DNA of 56,908 nt from the NCBI GenBank assembly GCA_018240595.1, contig JAFEFL010000002.1, positions 1 to 56,908 on the forward strand, in the 5' to 3' direction. The position numbers were made by a program, and so were the translations under genes. Every line of letters starts with the position of its first letter. Position 1 is the first letter of the stretch. The notes below the pieces were generated by a model. The model saw only the letters and a program-made list of their open reading frames with translations, searched no databases and had not been told where the DNA came from. Origin of the DNA: Pseudomonadota bacterium. GTDB taxonomy: Bacteria > Pseudomonadota > Alphaproteobacteria > Rhizobiales > Xanthobacteraceae. Below are positions 1-8,376 of the stretch, piece by piece.

Positions 1-181
1 CCGAGGCGCGGCGCGGCGCCGGCACCTTCTCGGGCTCGAGCGCGGCGCGTGGGCTGCGCGGCGGCTTGCCGATCGGTGGCGGCACGGCGGCGGTGGCCGC
101 GCGGGCGAACGGCCCGCGGCGGGCCGGCGGCTGGGCCGCAGCGTCTTGACCGTTCTGGTCTGGTGGAAGGCCCGCAGTCAA
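1..181 (-). CDS. mltG: Endolytic transglycosylase MltG, N-terminal fragment
   Basis: The fragment starts at a TTG at 181 and runs off the left edge, giving about 60 codons. The readable protein is proline/alanine-rich and includes PRSPRAALEPEKVPAP, which matches the cytosolic N-terminal tail of rhizobial MltG (YceG), just before the single membrane helix. MltG cleaves nascent peptidoglycan strands at the inner membrane. No ATG or GTG lies between the upstream in-frame TGA and this segment; the TTG follows a GAGAGCGG purine run. Position directly after fabF on the same strand is the usual arrangement in Hyphomicrobiales. The catalytic domain is outside the window, so the call rests on the tail and synteny. 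Confidence 0.55.
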   Translation of the reverse strand, partial: MTAGLPPDQNGQDAAAQPPARRGPFARAATAAVPPPIGKPPRSPRAALEPEKVPAPRRAS

Positions 182-487
182 CGTCCGCTCTCGCTCGCTT
201 TTCCGGTCGCCCCGTCGCCCCGGTCGTCACGTCATCGCGCCGTCATGCCGGATCGCTGTGTCGGCACCGCGGCGGACGTTGGTTGCCGACGGGGCGAGCC
301 CGTCGATTCCGCGCCGCGGACGCTAACCCGCCGCGGCAAAATTAACAGCAATTTGTTCAGGTTAGAAAGAAATGTGGCGAAAGCGCGGGACTTCTCCACG
401 GCCCCGTCCCGCGCCCCTTCGGAGCTGCGGCCGGACGCGGCCGTGGTTCCTTCTCTGCGAAAGCTAGCCCACCGGCGGTGGCGCGCG
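182..487. other. fabF-mltG intergenic region
   Basis: No gene is supported here. On the minus strand it begins with a hairpin that could end fabF transcription, followed by an AT-richer stretch around 340-380 that is the likeliest place for an mltG promoter. No clear -35/-10 pair was identified. Confidence 0.5.
380..414 (-). terminator. Possible weak terminator after fabF
   Basis: On the minus strand a 9-bp perfect stem GCGCGGGAC / GTCCCGCGC (406-414 with 383-391) has a 14-nt loop and is followed by only three Ts. The long loop and short U tract make it a weak candidate. Confidence 0.3.
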
Positions 488-1753
488 CTAGCCGTTATGG
501 CGGCTGAAGATCAGCGATGCGTTGGTGCCGCCGAAACCGAAGGAATTGGAGAGAGCCACATCGACCTCGCGCTCACGCGCCTTGTGCGGCACCAGGTCGA
601 TCGGCGTCTCGACCGACGGATTGTCGAGGTTGATGGTCGGCGGCACGATGTTGTCGCGGATCGCCAGGATCGAGAAGATCGCCTCGACCGCGCCGGCGGC
701 GCCGAGCAGATGGCCGATGCACGACTTGGTTGAGGACATCGAAATCTTAGCCGCGGCGTTGCCGACCAGCCGCTGCACTGCGCCGAGTTCGATCTCGTCG
801 CCGAGAGGCGTCGACGTGCCGTGGGCGTTGATGTAGTCGATGTCGTCCGCGGCGATGCCGGCGCGCTTCATCGCCATGCTCATGCAGCGGAAGGCGCCAT
901 CGCCGTCCGGCGTCGGCGCGGTGATGTGATAGGCGTCGCCCGACAGTCCGTAGCCGACGAGTTCGGCGTAGATCCGGGCGCCGCGCGCCTTGGCGTGTTC
1001 GAGTTCTTCGAGAACGACGGCGCCGGCGCCCTCGCCCATGACGAAACCGTCGCGCGCCTTATCGTAGGGACGCGAGGCGCGGGTCGGCTCGTCGTTGAAA
1101 CCCGTCGACAGCGCACGCAGCGCCGAGAAGCCGGCGAGCGACATGCGATTGACCGGAGACTCCGCGCCGCCCGCGACCATGACGTCGGCATCGCCGAGCG
1201 CGATCATGCGGCCGGCATCACCGATGGCATGCGCGCCGGTCGAACAGGCGGTGACCACCGCCGAGTTCGGACCCTTGAGACCGTGCTCGATCGACACGAA
1301 ACCGGAAGCAAGATTGATGATGCGGCCGGGAATGAAGAACGGCGAGACGCGGCGCGGGCCCTTCTCATGGAGAATGACCGCCGTCTCGGCGATGCCTTCG
1401 ATGCCGCCGATGCCGGAGCCGATCAGGACGCCGCTCGCGACCTTCTCTTCCTCGGTCTTGGGATGCCAGCCGGCGTCGTCGAGCGCCTGCTTCGCCGCGC
1501 ACATCGCATAGACGATGAACGCATCGACCTTGCGCTGCTCCTTCGGCTCCATCCACTGGTCTGGATTGTAGGTGCCGTTACTGCCGTCGCCGCGCGGAAT
1601 CACGCAGGCGATCTTGGCCGCGAGATCGGACACTTCGAAGGTATCGACCTTCTTGGCGCCGCTCTCGCCCTTGATCAGCCGTGACCACGTCGGTTCAACG
1701 CCGCAACCGAGCGGCGTGACCATTCCCATTCCGGTGACGACAACCCGTCTCAT
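488..1753 (-). CDS. fabF: Beta-ketoacyl-ACP synthase II
   Basis: Cytosolic condensing enzyme that extends acyl-ACP with malonyl-ACP in fatty acid synthesis. The 421-residue protein shows the KAS II catalytic set: Cys170 in VVTACSTGAH, His311 in NAHGTSTPLGD, Lys343 and His348 in STKSCIGHLLGAAG. The start at MRRVVVTGMG is preferred over an in-frame ATG ten codons upstream because KAS II proteins begin at this strand. It lies downstream of acpP on the same strand with about 160 bp between. Length is normal and no key residue is missing. Confidence 0.97.
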   Translation of the reverse strand: MRRVVVTGMGMVTPLGCGVEPTWSRLIKGESGAKKVDTFEVSDLAAKIACVIPRGDGSNGTYNPDQWMEPKEQRKVDAFIVYAMCAAKQALDDAGWHPKTEEEKVASGVLIGSGIGGIEGIAETAVILHEKGPRRVSPFFIPGRIINLASGFVSIEHGLKGPNSAVVTACSTGAHAIGDAGRMIALGDADVMVAGGAESPVNRMSLAGFSALRALSTGFNDEPTRASRPYDKARDGFVMGEGAGAVVLEELEHAKARGARIYAELVGYGLSGDAYHITAPTPDGDGAFRCMSMAMKRAGIAADDIDYINAHGTSTPLGDEIELGAVQRLVGNAAAKISMSSTKSCIGHLLGAAGAVEAIFSILAIRDNIVPPTINLDNPSVETPIDLVPHKAREREVDVALSNSFGFGGTNASLIFSRHNG

Positions 1754-1915
1754 ACCCGGCTCCGCGCAATGTGACGAAGACAAGCCGCCGCGCCGGCATC
1801 AGCCATCATTGACGGCCTATGCCCGCGCACCGCTGACCATTTCATGGCCGAAGTAACGGCGATGACCCATAAAGCTGGAGAGCGGCTGCGGCAGCGTCAG
1901 CTCGACACGCAGCGT

Positions 1916-2155
1916 TCAGCTCTTGGCGTTCTTCTCGAGGAACTTGACCGCATCGCCGACGGTCAGAATCGTCTCGGCGGCATCGTCGGGAATTTCGCAG
2001 CCGAACTCTTCCTCGAAGGCCATGACGAGCTCGACCGTGTCGAGGCTGTCGGCGCCAAGATCATCGATAAAGCTTGCCCCTTCGGTCACCTTGTCGGGCT
2101 CAACGCCCAGGTGCTCCACGACGATCTTCTTCACCCGCTCGGCAACGTCACTCAT
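1916..2155 (-). CDS. acpP: Acyl carrier protein
   Basis: Small acidic 79-residue carrier protein. The [10 protein letters not shown] motif places the phosphopantetheine-bearing serine at Ser37. It carries acyl intermediates for FabD, FabG and FabF, which flank it. The start [10 protein letters not shown] is the family start; a longer in-frame extension upstream is not conserved-looking. It is separated by about 300 bp from fabG, so it probably has its own promoter in addition to any readthrough. Confidence 0.98.
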   Translation of the reverse strand: MSDVAERVKKIVVEHLGVEPDKVTEGASFIDDLGADSLDTVELVMAFEEEFGCEIPDDAAETILTVGDAVKFLEKNAKS

Positions 2156-2456
2156 CGGTCCAACCTCGTGCTTTTTCAGAATAGGCTGCGCCCCGGTCGG
2201 TTCACAGCCATCGCGCATCGGCCTCGTCGTGGTGACAGTGGCGTGACGACTCGTATCGCGGATACCTTCAAGCCTTTGCCTTCGGATATCCAGGATCGGC
2301 CGCCCCAGCCGGGCCGAAATTCGGTTACCACACTTCAAATGCGTTGACTAGCAGCCCCAGATTAACCTGTAGGAGGCTGAAAAGCCACGCGAATTCACCT
2401 CTCATCGGCAGCAGAATCAGGCCGCCCGCTCCCCCCGGAGCGAACGGCCGGCCGCC
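2156..2456. other. fabG-acpP intergenic region
   Basis: No gene is supported in these 301 bases. On the minus strand a short GC hairpin (CGCTCC / GGAGCG, 2427-2442) lies just after fabG without a T tract. An AT-richer segment around 2335-2370 is a plausible position for an acpP promoter, but no convincing consensus is visible. Confidence 0.4.
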
Positions 2457-3194
2457 CTAGAACATGGCCATGCCGCCATTCACGTGAATGGTCTGGCCGG
2501 TCACATAAGCCGCCTCGTCGGAGGCCAGATAGACTGCCGCAGCCGCCACGTCCAGCGGCGTTCCGAGTTTCCCCGCAGGAACCTTGGACAGGATGGTTTC
2601 GCGCTGCTTGTCGTTGAGCCTGTCGGTCATGGCGCTGGTGATGATGCCCGGCGCGATGCAGTTCGCCGTCACGTTGCGCTTGGCGTATTCGGCGGCGACC
2701 GCCTTCATCATGCCGACCATGCCGGCCTTGGACGCGGTGTAGTTGCCCTGCCCCGGATTGCCGGTGAAGCCGACCACCGACGAAATGCCGATCACGCGGC
2801 CGAAGCGGCGGCGCATCATGCGCGACACCGCAGCGCGGGTCAGGCGGAAGGTCGCCGTCAGATTGACCGCGATCACCTTGTCCCAGTCCTCGTCCTTGAG
2901 CTGGACGAACAGGTTGTCCTTGGTGATGCCGGCATTGGCGACGAGGATGTCGAGCTTCTCCATCTTCTCTTCCGCCGCCGGCACCAGCGCTTCGATCTGC
3001 TCGGCATTCGACAGATCGCAGGGCAGCACGTGGACGCGGCTGCCGAGTTCTCCGGCGAGCTTGTCGAGCACGTCCTGGCGCGTGCCGGAGAGCGCGACGG
3101 TGGCGCCTTGCGCGTGCAGCGCGCGCGCGATCGCCTCGCCGATGGCGCCGGTCGCGCCGGTCACCAGCGCGTTCTTTCCGTTCAGATCAAACAT
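2457..3194 (-). CDS. fabG: 3-oxoacyl-ACP reductase
   Basis: NADPH-dependent reductase of the fatty acid cycle, 245 residues, classical SDR fold. Visible elements are the cofactor loop GATGAIGEAIA (13-23), NAG at 87-89 and the catalytic tetrad Asn111, Ser139, Tyr152 and Lys156 (YTASK). Its ATG overlaps the fabD stop codon by one base (TGATG), so translation is probably coupled to fabD. Length and motifs are typical. Confidence 0.97.
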   Translation of the reverse strand: MFDLNGKNALVTGATGAIGEAIARALHAQGATVALSGTRQDVLDKLAGELGSRVHVLPCDLSNAEQIEALVPAAEEKMEKLDILVANAGITKDNLFVQLKDEDWDKVIAVNLTATFRLTRAAVSRMMRRRFGRVIGISSVVGFTGNPGQGNYTASKAGMVGMMKAVAAEYAKRNVTANCIAPGIITSAMTDRLNDKQRETILSKVPAGKLGTPLDVAAAAVYLASDEAAYVTGQTIHVNGGMAMF

Positions 3195-4141
3195 CAGCCA
3201 TTTCTCCCGGCTTTAAAGGCGGCGACGTCGTCGGGCGTGCCGATCGAGGTGGTGGTCGCGCCTTCCGCAATACGCTTGTTGAGGCCGGCGAGCACCTTGC
3301 CGGCGCCGACTTCGTAGAACTTCGTCACGCCCTGCGCCGCCATAAACGCAACGCATTCGCGCCAGCGCACGGTGCCCGTCACCTGTGCGACCAGCGACTT
3401 CACGATGTCGCCGGGATCACTCAGCGCGCTTGCCATGACATTGGCGACGACCGGCACCACCGGCTTGTTGACCTGCACCTTGGACAGCGCCTCCGCCATC
3501 ACCTCGGCGGCGGGTTGCATCAGCGCGCAATGGAAGGGCGCCGACACCTGCAGCAGCATGGCGCGCTTGGCACCCTTGCCCTTGGCGATCTCGACGGCGC
3601 GTTCGACCGCGGCCTTGTCGCCGGAGACGACGACCTGGCCACCGCCATTGTCGTTGGCGGCCTGGCAGACCTGGCCCTGCGCTGCTTCGGCGGCAACTGC
3701 TGCGGCAGCATCGAAGTCGAGGCCGATCAAGGCCGCCATGGCGCCGACGCCGGCCGGCACCGCTTTCTGCATCGCCTGCCCGCGCGTGCGCAGCAGCCGC
3801 GCCGCGTCGCTGATCGAGAAGGTGCCGGCCGCGGCCAGCGCCGAATATTCGCCGAGCGAATGGCCGGCGACGTACTTGGCGTCACGCCCGAGATCGAGCC
3901 CGGCTTCCGACTGAAGCACGCGAAAGGTCGCGAGCGACACCGCCATGAGCGCCGGCTGGGCGTTCTCAGTCAAAGTGAGGGTCTCGATCGGGCCCTCGAA
4001 GATGGTGGCCGAGAGCTTGGCTGACAGCGCCGCGTCGACTTCGTCGAAAACGGCCTTGGCGACCGGGAAATTGTCGGCCAGGGCCTTGCCCATGCCGACC
4101 GTCTGGCTGCCCTGCCCGGGAAATACGAATGCGACCGTCAT
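3194..4141 (-). CDS. fabD: Malonyl-CoA:ACP transacylase
   Basis: Transfers malonyl from CoA to ACP, feeding FabF. The 315-residue protein begins MTVAFVFPGQGSQ, the family N-terminus with the oxyanion-hole glutamine. The nucleophile is Ser95 in GHSLGEYSALAAAG and the catalytic His lies in APFHCALM. An in-frame ATG 36 codons upstream was rejected because the family begins at the FPGQGSQ strand. It is the first gene of the minus-strand fab cluster and is divergent from the small gene at 4363. Confidence 0.97.
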   Translation of the reverse strand: MTVAFVFPGQGSQTVGMGKALADNFPVAKAVFDEVDAALSAKLSATIFEGPIETLTLTENAQPALMAVSLATFRVLQSEAGLDLGRDAKYVAGHSLGEYSALAAAGTFSISDAARLLRTRGQAMQKAVPAGVGAMAALIGLDFDAAAAVAAEAAQGQVCQAANDNGGGQVVVSGDKAAVERAVEIAKGKGAKRAMLLQVSAPFHCALMQPAAEVMAEALSKVQVNKPVVPVVANVMASALSDPGDIVKSLVAQVTGTVRWRECVAFMAAQGVTKFYEVGAGKVLAGLNKRIAEGATTTSIGTPDDVAAFKAGRNG

Positions 4142-4362
4142 GGTCCTGTTGCCGTCCTCGCGCTGTCTCGGAAAACCTTTGGATCGCCGCCGGAACCCTG
4201 CCCGCAGCGAAGCCGGGGCCGAAAAACACGTCCCATCGAGGGATGTCAACCGGCCTTGTTCCGCACGCAGCGGCAGTAACCAAGCAAAAAGACTCTGCCG
4301 CTAATGTTTCCGGCTACCTTAGCCGCCGCCGACCTTCCGGGCCCGGCGCCGCGGAGCCCTCA

Positions 4363-4578
4363 ATGGTCGACCTGGTCACCGAAGACGACATCGAACGCGC
4401 GCGAAAGGACCCCGGTTTTCGCCAGGAATTGCTGGCCAAGAACCTGGAGCAGCTCCTTGCCGCCCTCAACGAAATGCGCCGCAACAACGGTGATCGCGAC
4501 CCGGACGGCGCCCGCCAGATCCGCGAAGGCGTCGATCTCGCCGTCAAGCTCGCCGGCCGGCTGCAAAAGGCCCCGTGA
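4363..4578 (+). CDS. Conserved small hypothetical protein (71 aa)
   Basis: A 71-residue, charged, mostly helical protein starting MVDLVTEDDIERARKDPGF. I recognise this type of short protein from rhizobial genomes but know no function. It has no signal peptide or membrane segment. It is divergent from fabD and sits ahead of the rpsF promoter. The start was chosen where charged, helix-compatible sequence begins; upstream in-frame sequence is low-complexity and overlaps the fabD leader. Confidence 0.72.
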   Translation: MVDLVTEDDIERARKDPGFRQELLAKNLEQLLAALNEMRRNNGDRDPDGARQIREGVDLAVKLAGRLQKAP

Positions 4579-4613
4579 GCTGGCCCAACACCGCCTGCGG
4601 CGGCCGCCAAAAC

Positions 4614-4641
4614 TTGCGTTTTGCGCGAAAACCCATATAAC
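4614..4641 (+). promoter_or_regulatory. Putative sigma-70-type promoter of rpsF
   Basis: TTGCGT (4614-4619) and TATAAC (4636-4641) are separated by 16 bp in the AT-richer part of the region upstream of rpsF. This fits the housekeeping promoter pattern of alphaproteobacteria and would give a long leader of nearly 200 nt. Confidence 0.5.
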
Positions 4642-4765
4642 CCCGCGATCTTCCGTCGCTCCCGGTTGGGGACTGAACGGACGGCCGTTTTTCGACTGAT
4701 AATTCAGCCGCTTACGGTAGGGCCCTGAAAAGCCCGGCGTCCCGTGTTTCCGCCTTCTGAGCAAA

Positions 4766-4789
4766 TCGAGCCTTTCCCGAAGGGCTCGA
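4766..4789 (+). promoter_or_regulatory. Hairpin in rpsF leader, possible S6:S18 autoregulatory site
   Basis: A 7-bp perfect stem TCGAGCC / GGCTCGA encloses a 10-nt loop containing CCCGA. It lies 50 nt before the rpsF start. S6:S18 complexes are known to repress rpsF-rpsR mRNAs by binding CCG-bearing leader hairpins in several bacteria. Assignment here is inference from position and loop only. Confidence 0.32.
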
Positions 4790-4841
4790 AGGGCTAGGCG
4801 CCGAGACGACGGAACTGGGCAAACCAAGGGAAAGGCATTCC

Positions 4842-5300
4842 ATGCCATTGTACGAACACGTCTATCTGGCGCGGCAGGATCTCTCGCCGCAGCAGGTCGA
4901 AGAACTGACCGCGAAGCTGACCGGCGTCATCACCGAAGGTGGCGGTAAGGTCACCAAGAGCGAGTACTGGGGCCTCAAGTCGCTCTCGTACCGCATGAAC
5001 AAGAATCGCAAGGCGCACATGACCCTGCTCAACGTCGAGGCCCCGGCCGCGGCGCTGACCGAAGTCGAGCGCCAGGAGCGCATCAACGAAGACGTCATGC
5101 GCTATCTCACCATCCGCGTCGACGAACTGGAGGAAGGCCCCTCCGCGATGATGCGCAAGTCGGATCGCGACGATCGCGGTGACCGTGGCGATCGCGGCTT
5201 CGGCGGCGACCGTGGGTTCGGTGGCGGCCGTGGTGGCGATCGCGACCGTGGCGAGCGCCGTCCGCGCCGCGACGAAGAAGCGACTGGCGGGGAGGAATAA
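4842..5300 (+). CDS. rpsF: 30S ribosomal protein S6
   Basis: Binds S18 and 16S rRNA in the small-subunit platform. Residues 1-100 are a normal S6 domain ([15 protein letters not shown] at the start, [14 protein letters not shown] in the middle). From about residue 108 the protein carries a tail of DRG/FGG/RGG repeats followed by charged residues, making it 152 residues rather than about 95-110. Three bases separate its stop from rpsR, so the two are co-translated. The tail is probably disordered and may bind RNA. Confidence 0.97.
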   Translation: MPLYEHVYLARQDLSPQQVEELTAKLTGVITEGGGKVTKSEYWGLKSLSYRMNKNRKAHMTLLNVEAPAAALTEVERQERINEDVMRYLTIRVDELEEGPSAMMRKSDRDDRGDRGDRGFGGDRGFGGGRGGDRDRGERRPRRDEEATGGEE

Positions 5301-5303
5301 ATC

Positions 5304-5558
5304 ATGGCTTTCGGTTCTTCGCAGGGTGGCGGCCAGCGCCGTCCGTTCTTCCGCCGTCGCAAGACCTGCCCGTTCTCGGGCGCCAACGCGCCGAAGATCG
5401 ACTACAAGGACGTGAAGCTGCTGCAGCGTTACGTCTCCGAGCGCGGCAAGATCGTGCCGTCGCGCATCACCGCGGTGTCGGCCAAGAAGCAGCGTGAACT
5501 CGCCCAGGCGATCAAGCGCTCGCGCTTCCTCGGTCTGCTGCCTTACGTGATCCGCTAG
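5304..5558 (+). CDS. rpsR: 30S ribosomal protein S18
   Basis: An 84-residue basic protein with the S18 core ([49 protein letters not shown]). It pairs with S6, encoded immediately upstream, in the 30S platform. Length is normal. A nested palindromic repeat begins directly after its stop codon. Confidence 0.98.
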   Translation: MAFGSSQGGGQRRPFFRRRKTCPFSGANAPKIDYKDVKLLQRYVSERGKIVPSRITAVSAKKQRELAQAIKRSRFLGLLPYVIR

Positions 5559-5564
5559 TTTGTG

Positions 5565-5665
5565 GTCATTCCGGGACGCGCCAACGGCGCGGGCCCGGAA
5601 TCCATAACCTCGGTTTGCGAATATGGATTCCGGGCTTGCGGACTTCGTGCGCACCCCGGAATGAC
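5565..5665. repeat. Nested palindromic intergenic repeat (REP-like)
   Basis: The outer arms GTCATTCCGGG (5565-5575) and CCCGGAATGAC (5655-5665) are perfect inverted copies. Inside them GCCCGGAATCCATA (5593-5606) and TATGGATTCCGGGC (5622-5635) form a second perfect 14-bp inverted pair. The same GTCATTCCG...CGGAATGAC core recurs at 24532-24577. Such elements are common between genes in Bradyrhizobium relatives. Here it could act as an attenuator or mRNA-stabilising structure between rpsR and the DUF2232 gene. Confidence 0.7.
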
Positions 5666-5769
5666 GAAATAGAACGAGGCGTTCGGATTCGATCCGCGCG
5701 CCGATGGTTGGGACGGATGTTTCGATGAAACGATCCGTCTCTAACCGCCTCGAGGCGGGACAGCTCGTG

Positions 5770-6735
5770 ATGCTGCAATTTGGTTTCATAGGTTTGGGTT
5801 CGGGCGCGGCGTCGGCTCTGCTGTTCGCCTCGGTGACATCGGGCACGATGTTGTCGATCCCGCTCGCCTATCTCGCCCCTCTCCCGCTCATGATCGCTGC
5901 GCTCGGCTGGAGCCACTGGGTCGCGCTCGCTGGCGCGCTGGTCGGCGGCTTCGCCATCTGGCTGTTCTTCGGCGCCTTCTTCAGCATCGGCTTTCTCGCC
6001 GGCATCGGCCTGCCCGGCTGGTGGCTCGGTTATCTCGCCATGCTCGCCCGCCCGTCGGGCCATGGCGGGACCGCCTCGCTCGAATGGTATCCGCCGGGCC
6101 GGCTGGTGATCTGGTCGGCGGTCCTCGCCGCGGCGCTCGTGCTGCTGACGATCGTCTCGGTCGGCTTCGGCGCCGACGAATTTCGCGAGGCACTGCGCGC
6201 CGCCTTGCGCGAAGTTTTCCGCGTCGCCGCCACCGAAAGCGGCGCCAGCGGTCCGGCCACATTCCGCAATCCCGACCGCCTGATCGAACTTCTGGTGATT
6301 GCGCTGCCGCCCGCGACCGCGGTCATGGCGATGATCACCGACACGCTCAATCTTTGGCTCGCGGCGCGCATCGTCAGGTTTTCAGGCCGGCTGACCCGGC
6401 CCTGGCCGGTGCTGTCGGAAATGACCTTCCCGCCGCTCACCGCCGCCGTCCTCGGCGCCGCGACCGCGCTGACCTTCGTCGACGGCCTTGCCGGCATCAT
6501 CGCCGGCGTCATCGCGTCGAGCCTGCTGATGGCTTATGGCGTGCTCGGCTTTGCCGTCATGCACTCGATCACCCGGGGCATGGCGAGCCGCGGTTTCGTG
6601 CTCGCCGGCGTCTATGCCTCGGTCCTGATCTTCGGCTGGCCGGTGCTGGCGCTCTGCCTCGTCGGCCTTTCGGAGACCTTCTTCCATTTTCGCGGGCGCG
6701 CCGCCGTCAAACGCGGCCCGCCGGCTTCGACCTGA
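5770..6735 (+). CDS. DUF2232 family integral membrane protein
   Basis: A 321-residue, strongly hydrophobic protein with about eight predicted membrane segments, in the position (rpsR - this gene - rplI) where Hyphomicrobiales carry a DUF2232 protein. The family is distantly related to YybS-type membrane proteins and has no established function. The start at MLQFGFIGLGSGAASALLF is preferred because it begins the first helix and follows a GAGGCGGGA run; ATGs at 5704 and 5725 are alternatives. The LAPLPLMIAALGWSHW segment is characteristic. Confidence 0.82.
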   Translation: MLQFGFIGLGSGAASALLFASVTSGTMLSIPLAYLAPLPLMIAALGWSHWVALAGALVGGFAIWLFFGAFFSIGFLAGIGLPGWWLGYLAMLARPSGHGGTASLEWYPPGRLVIWSAVLAAALVLLTIVSVGFGADEFREALRAALREVFRVAATESGASGPATFRNPDRLIELLVIALPPATAVMAMITDTLNLWLAARIVRFSGRLTRPWPVLSEMTFPPLTAAVLGAATALTFVDGLAGIIAGVIASSLLMAYGVLGFAVMHSITRGMASRGFVLAGVYASVLIFGWPVLALCLVGLSETFFHFRGRAAVKRGPPAST

Positions 6736-6780
6736 ACTGCACACCCCTTCATCGAAACGATCAAACAAGGAGTAATGACC

Positions 6781-7443
6781 ATGGAAGTGATTTTGCTCGA
6801 GCGCGTCGGCAAGCTTGGAAAGATGGGCGACGTCGTTCGCGTCAAGGACGGCTATGCCCGTAACTTTCTCCTGCCGCGCAACAAGGCGCTGCGCGCCAAC
6901 GCCGACAACAAGGCCCGCTTTGAAAGCATGAAGGCCGAACTCGAGAAGCAGAGCCTCGAGCGCAAGGGCGAAGCCGGCAAGGTGGCCGCGAAGGTCGACG
7001 GCAAGACCTTCACGATCATCCGCCAGTCGTCGGAAACCGGCCAGCTTTACGGCTCGGTGACCTCGCGCGACATCGCCACCCTGATCTCGACCGACGGCGT
7101 CACGATCTCGCGCGCCCAGGTCGAACTCAACGCGCCGATCAAGGCGCTCGGCCAGTACAAGGTCGCGCTCGGCCTGCATCCGGACATGGAAACCTCGGTG
7201 ACCGTGATCGTCGCCCGCAGCGAAGCCGAAGCCGAACGCATCGCCCGCGGCGAAGACGTCACCGTGCGCGCCGAAGTCGCTGAAGACGCCGAGGCCGAAG
7301 CCGAGGCCGCCCGCGAGCGCGCCGAAGCGCTGTTCGACGCCGAGAGCGAGGAAGCTCAAGCCGAAGGCGCCGAAGCCGCGGTTGAAGCCGAAGCCGAAGC
7401 CAAGCCCGCCAAGGCCAAAAAGAAGAAGAGTGAAGAAGCCTGA
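6781..7443 (+). CDS. rplI: 50S ribosomal protein L9
   Basis: Binds 23S rRNA at the base of the L1 stalk. The N-terminal domain ([19 protein letters not shown], with [13 protein letters not shown]) and the C-terminal domain to about residue 150 are standard. A further 70-residue acidic Ala/Glu-rich tail ends in [13 protein letters not shown], giving 220 residues; such tails are usual in alphaproteobacterial L9. An ATG two codons earlier exists, but AAGGAG lies at the right distance for MEVILL. A strong terminator follows. Confidence 0.97.
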   Translation: MEVILLERVGKLGKMGDVVRVKDGYARNFLLPRNKALRANADNKARFESMKAELEKQSLERKGEAGKVAAKVDGKTFTIIRQSSETGQLYGSVTSRDIATLISTDGVTISRAQVELNAPIKALGQYKVALGLHPDMETSVTVIVARSEAEAERIARGEDVTVRAEVAEDAEAEAEAARERAEALFDAESEEAQAEGAEAAVEAEAEAKPAKAKKKKSEEA

Positions 7444-7470
7444 GCCACAGGCGAGACGCTGGAATCAAAG

Positions 7471-7503
7471 AACCCCGCCCGGTCGAACCGGGCGGGGTTT
7501 TCT
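7471..7503 (+). terminator. Rho-independent terminator after rplI
   Basis: A 13-bp perfect stem (AACCCCGCCCGGT 7471-7483 with its complement 7487-7499) and a 3-4 nt loop are followed by TTTCTATT. It ends the ribosomal protein operon and, having As on the other side, could also serve the convergent cytochrome gene. Confidence 0.85.
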
Positions 7504-7536
7504 ATTGTTCGCGTTGCGGGCGGCGCCGCCAGCCGC

Positions 7537-8055
7537 TTATTCCGATTTCGGCTTGTCCGTGGTCTTCGGCTCGGCGGTCGATTCCGGCTTCGCCTCGGAC
7601 TTGATCTCCGGCTTGGCTTCGGGCTTCGGATCAGCCGCCTTGGCGTCGGCCTTGGAGTCGGGCTTTGATTCCGCCTTCGGGTCCGATTTGCCGCCGCTCT
7701 TGGCGTCATCGGATTTCTTGTCGGCTGGCTTGGCCGCGCGACGGCTGCTGCTGCTGTTGCTGCGCTTGTTTTCCGCCGGCGCCGGTTCGCCGCCAACCGA
7801 CTGCAGATATTTGGCCAGCACAGCCGCCGTCTGCCGGCTCGCCGTGTAGTGCTCGCGCAAGAAGCCATCGAGGCCGAACATGCCGCCGGCCTTGGCGGCC
7901 AAGCCCTGCGGAGTCTTGTGGCAGATCGCGCAATCCGAAGCGAAAAGCTGCTGAGCCGACTTGCCCTGGTCCAGATTTTCCTGCGCGCAAGCGGGCGCCG
8001 CAAAGGCGAGCACCCCTAAGGCCGCCAGGCACAGTCCCCGTGTGTGAAACGTCAT
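7537..8055 (-). CDS. Small periplasmic c-type cytochrome-like protein
   Basis: The 172-residue product has a signal peptide (residues 1-24, ending PACAQ) and one haem-binding CAICH motif at 42-46, so it is probably exported and fitted with a single c-type haem. Residues 33-95 look like a small cytochrome c fold. From residue 100 the sequence becomes low-complexity: a Ser/Arg stretch followed by Lys-Pro-Glu-Ser repeats to the C-terminus, resembling a disordered tail. It lies convergent to rplI. The start was chosen at the signal peptide, 79 codons inside a longer frame. Redox partner unknown. Confidence 0.75.
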   Translation of the reverse strand: MTFHTRGLCLAALGVLAFAAPACAQENLDQGKSAQQLFASDCAICHKTPQGLAAKAGGMFGLDGFLREHYTASRQTAAVLAKYLQSVGGEPAPAENKRSNSSSSRRAAKPADKKSDDAKSGGKSDPKAESKPDSKADAKAADPKPEAKPEIKSEAKPESTAEPKTTDKPKSE

Positions 8056-8376
8056 TGCCGCCAGTCCCTCTAATCCTTGATCGATAAGTGCCGCCCACCT
8101 TACGGCGGCACCCTCTACACCCATTCCCGGCCGAAGTCGCCGGTCGGTTCGGGTCGTCACCACGACTTGTGATGGACCGTCACCTGACCGCAACGGATGG
8201 CACCCCACCGCTGTCGCCATGGGGTCGGATACCTCTTCCGACAAGGCCCGAAATCGCATGCAGCGCCACGATTTGCGGCATTGCTGTGGCAAAAAGACTT
8301 TGGTTCAATAGGTATCTGGAACCGGCATGGTCGGGACCGGTTTGATACGAGCACCGCTATTATATGGGGGCGGCCG
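8056..8376. other. Divergent intergenic region, cytochrome / methyltransferase
   Basis: No gene is supported in these 321 bases. The part nearest the methyltransferase start (8280-8370) is relatively AT-rich and probably carries its promoter, but I could not assign a -35/-10 pair with proper spacing. Confidence 0.4.

Noticed and set aside
5160..5290. Tandem repeats as a CRISPR or minisatellite
   Set aside because: They encode the DRG/FGG tail of S6 in frame and are degenerate; there are no spacers.
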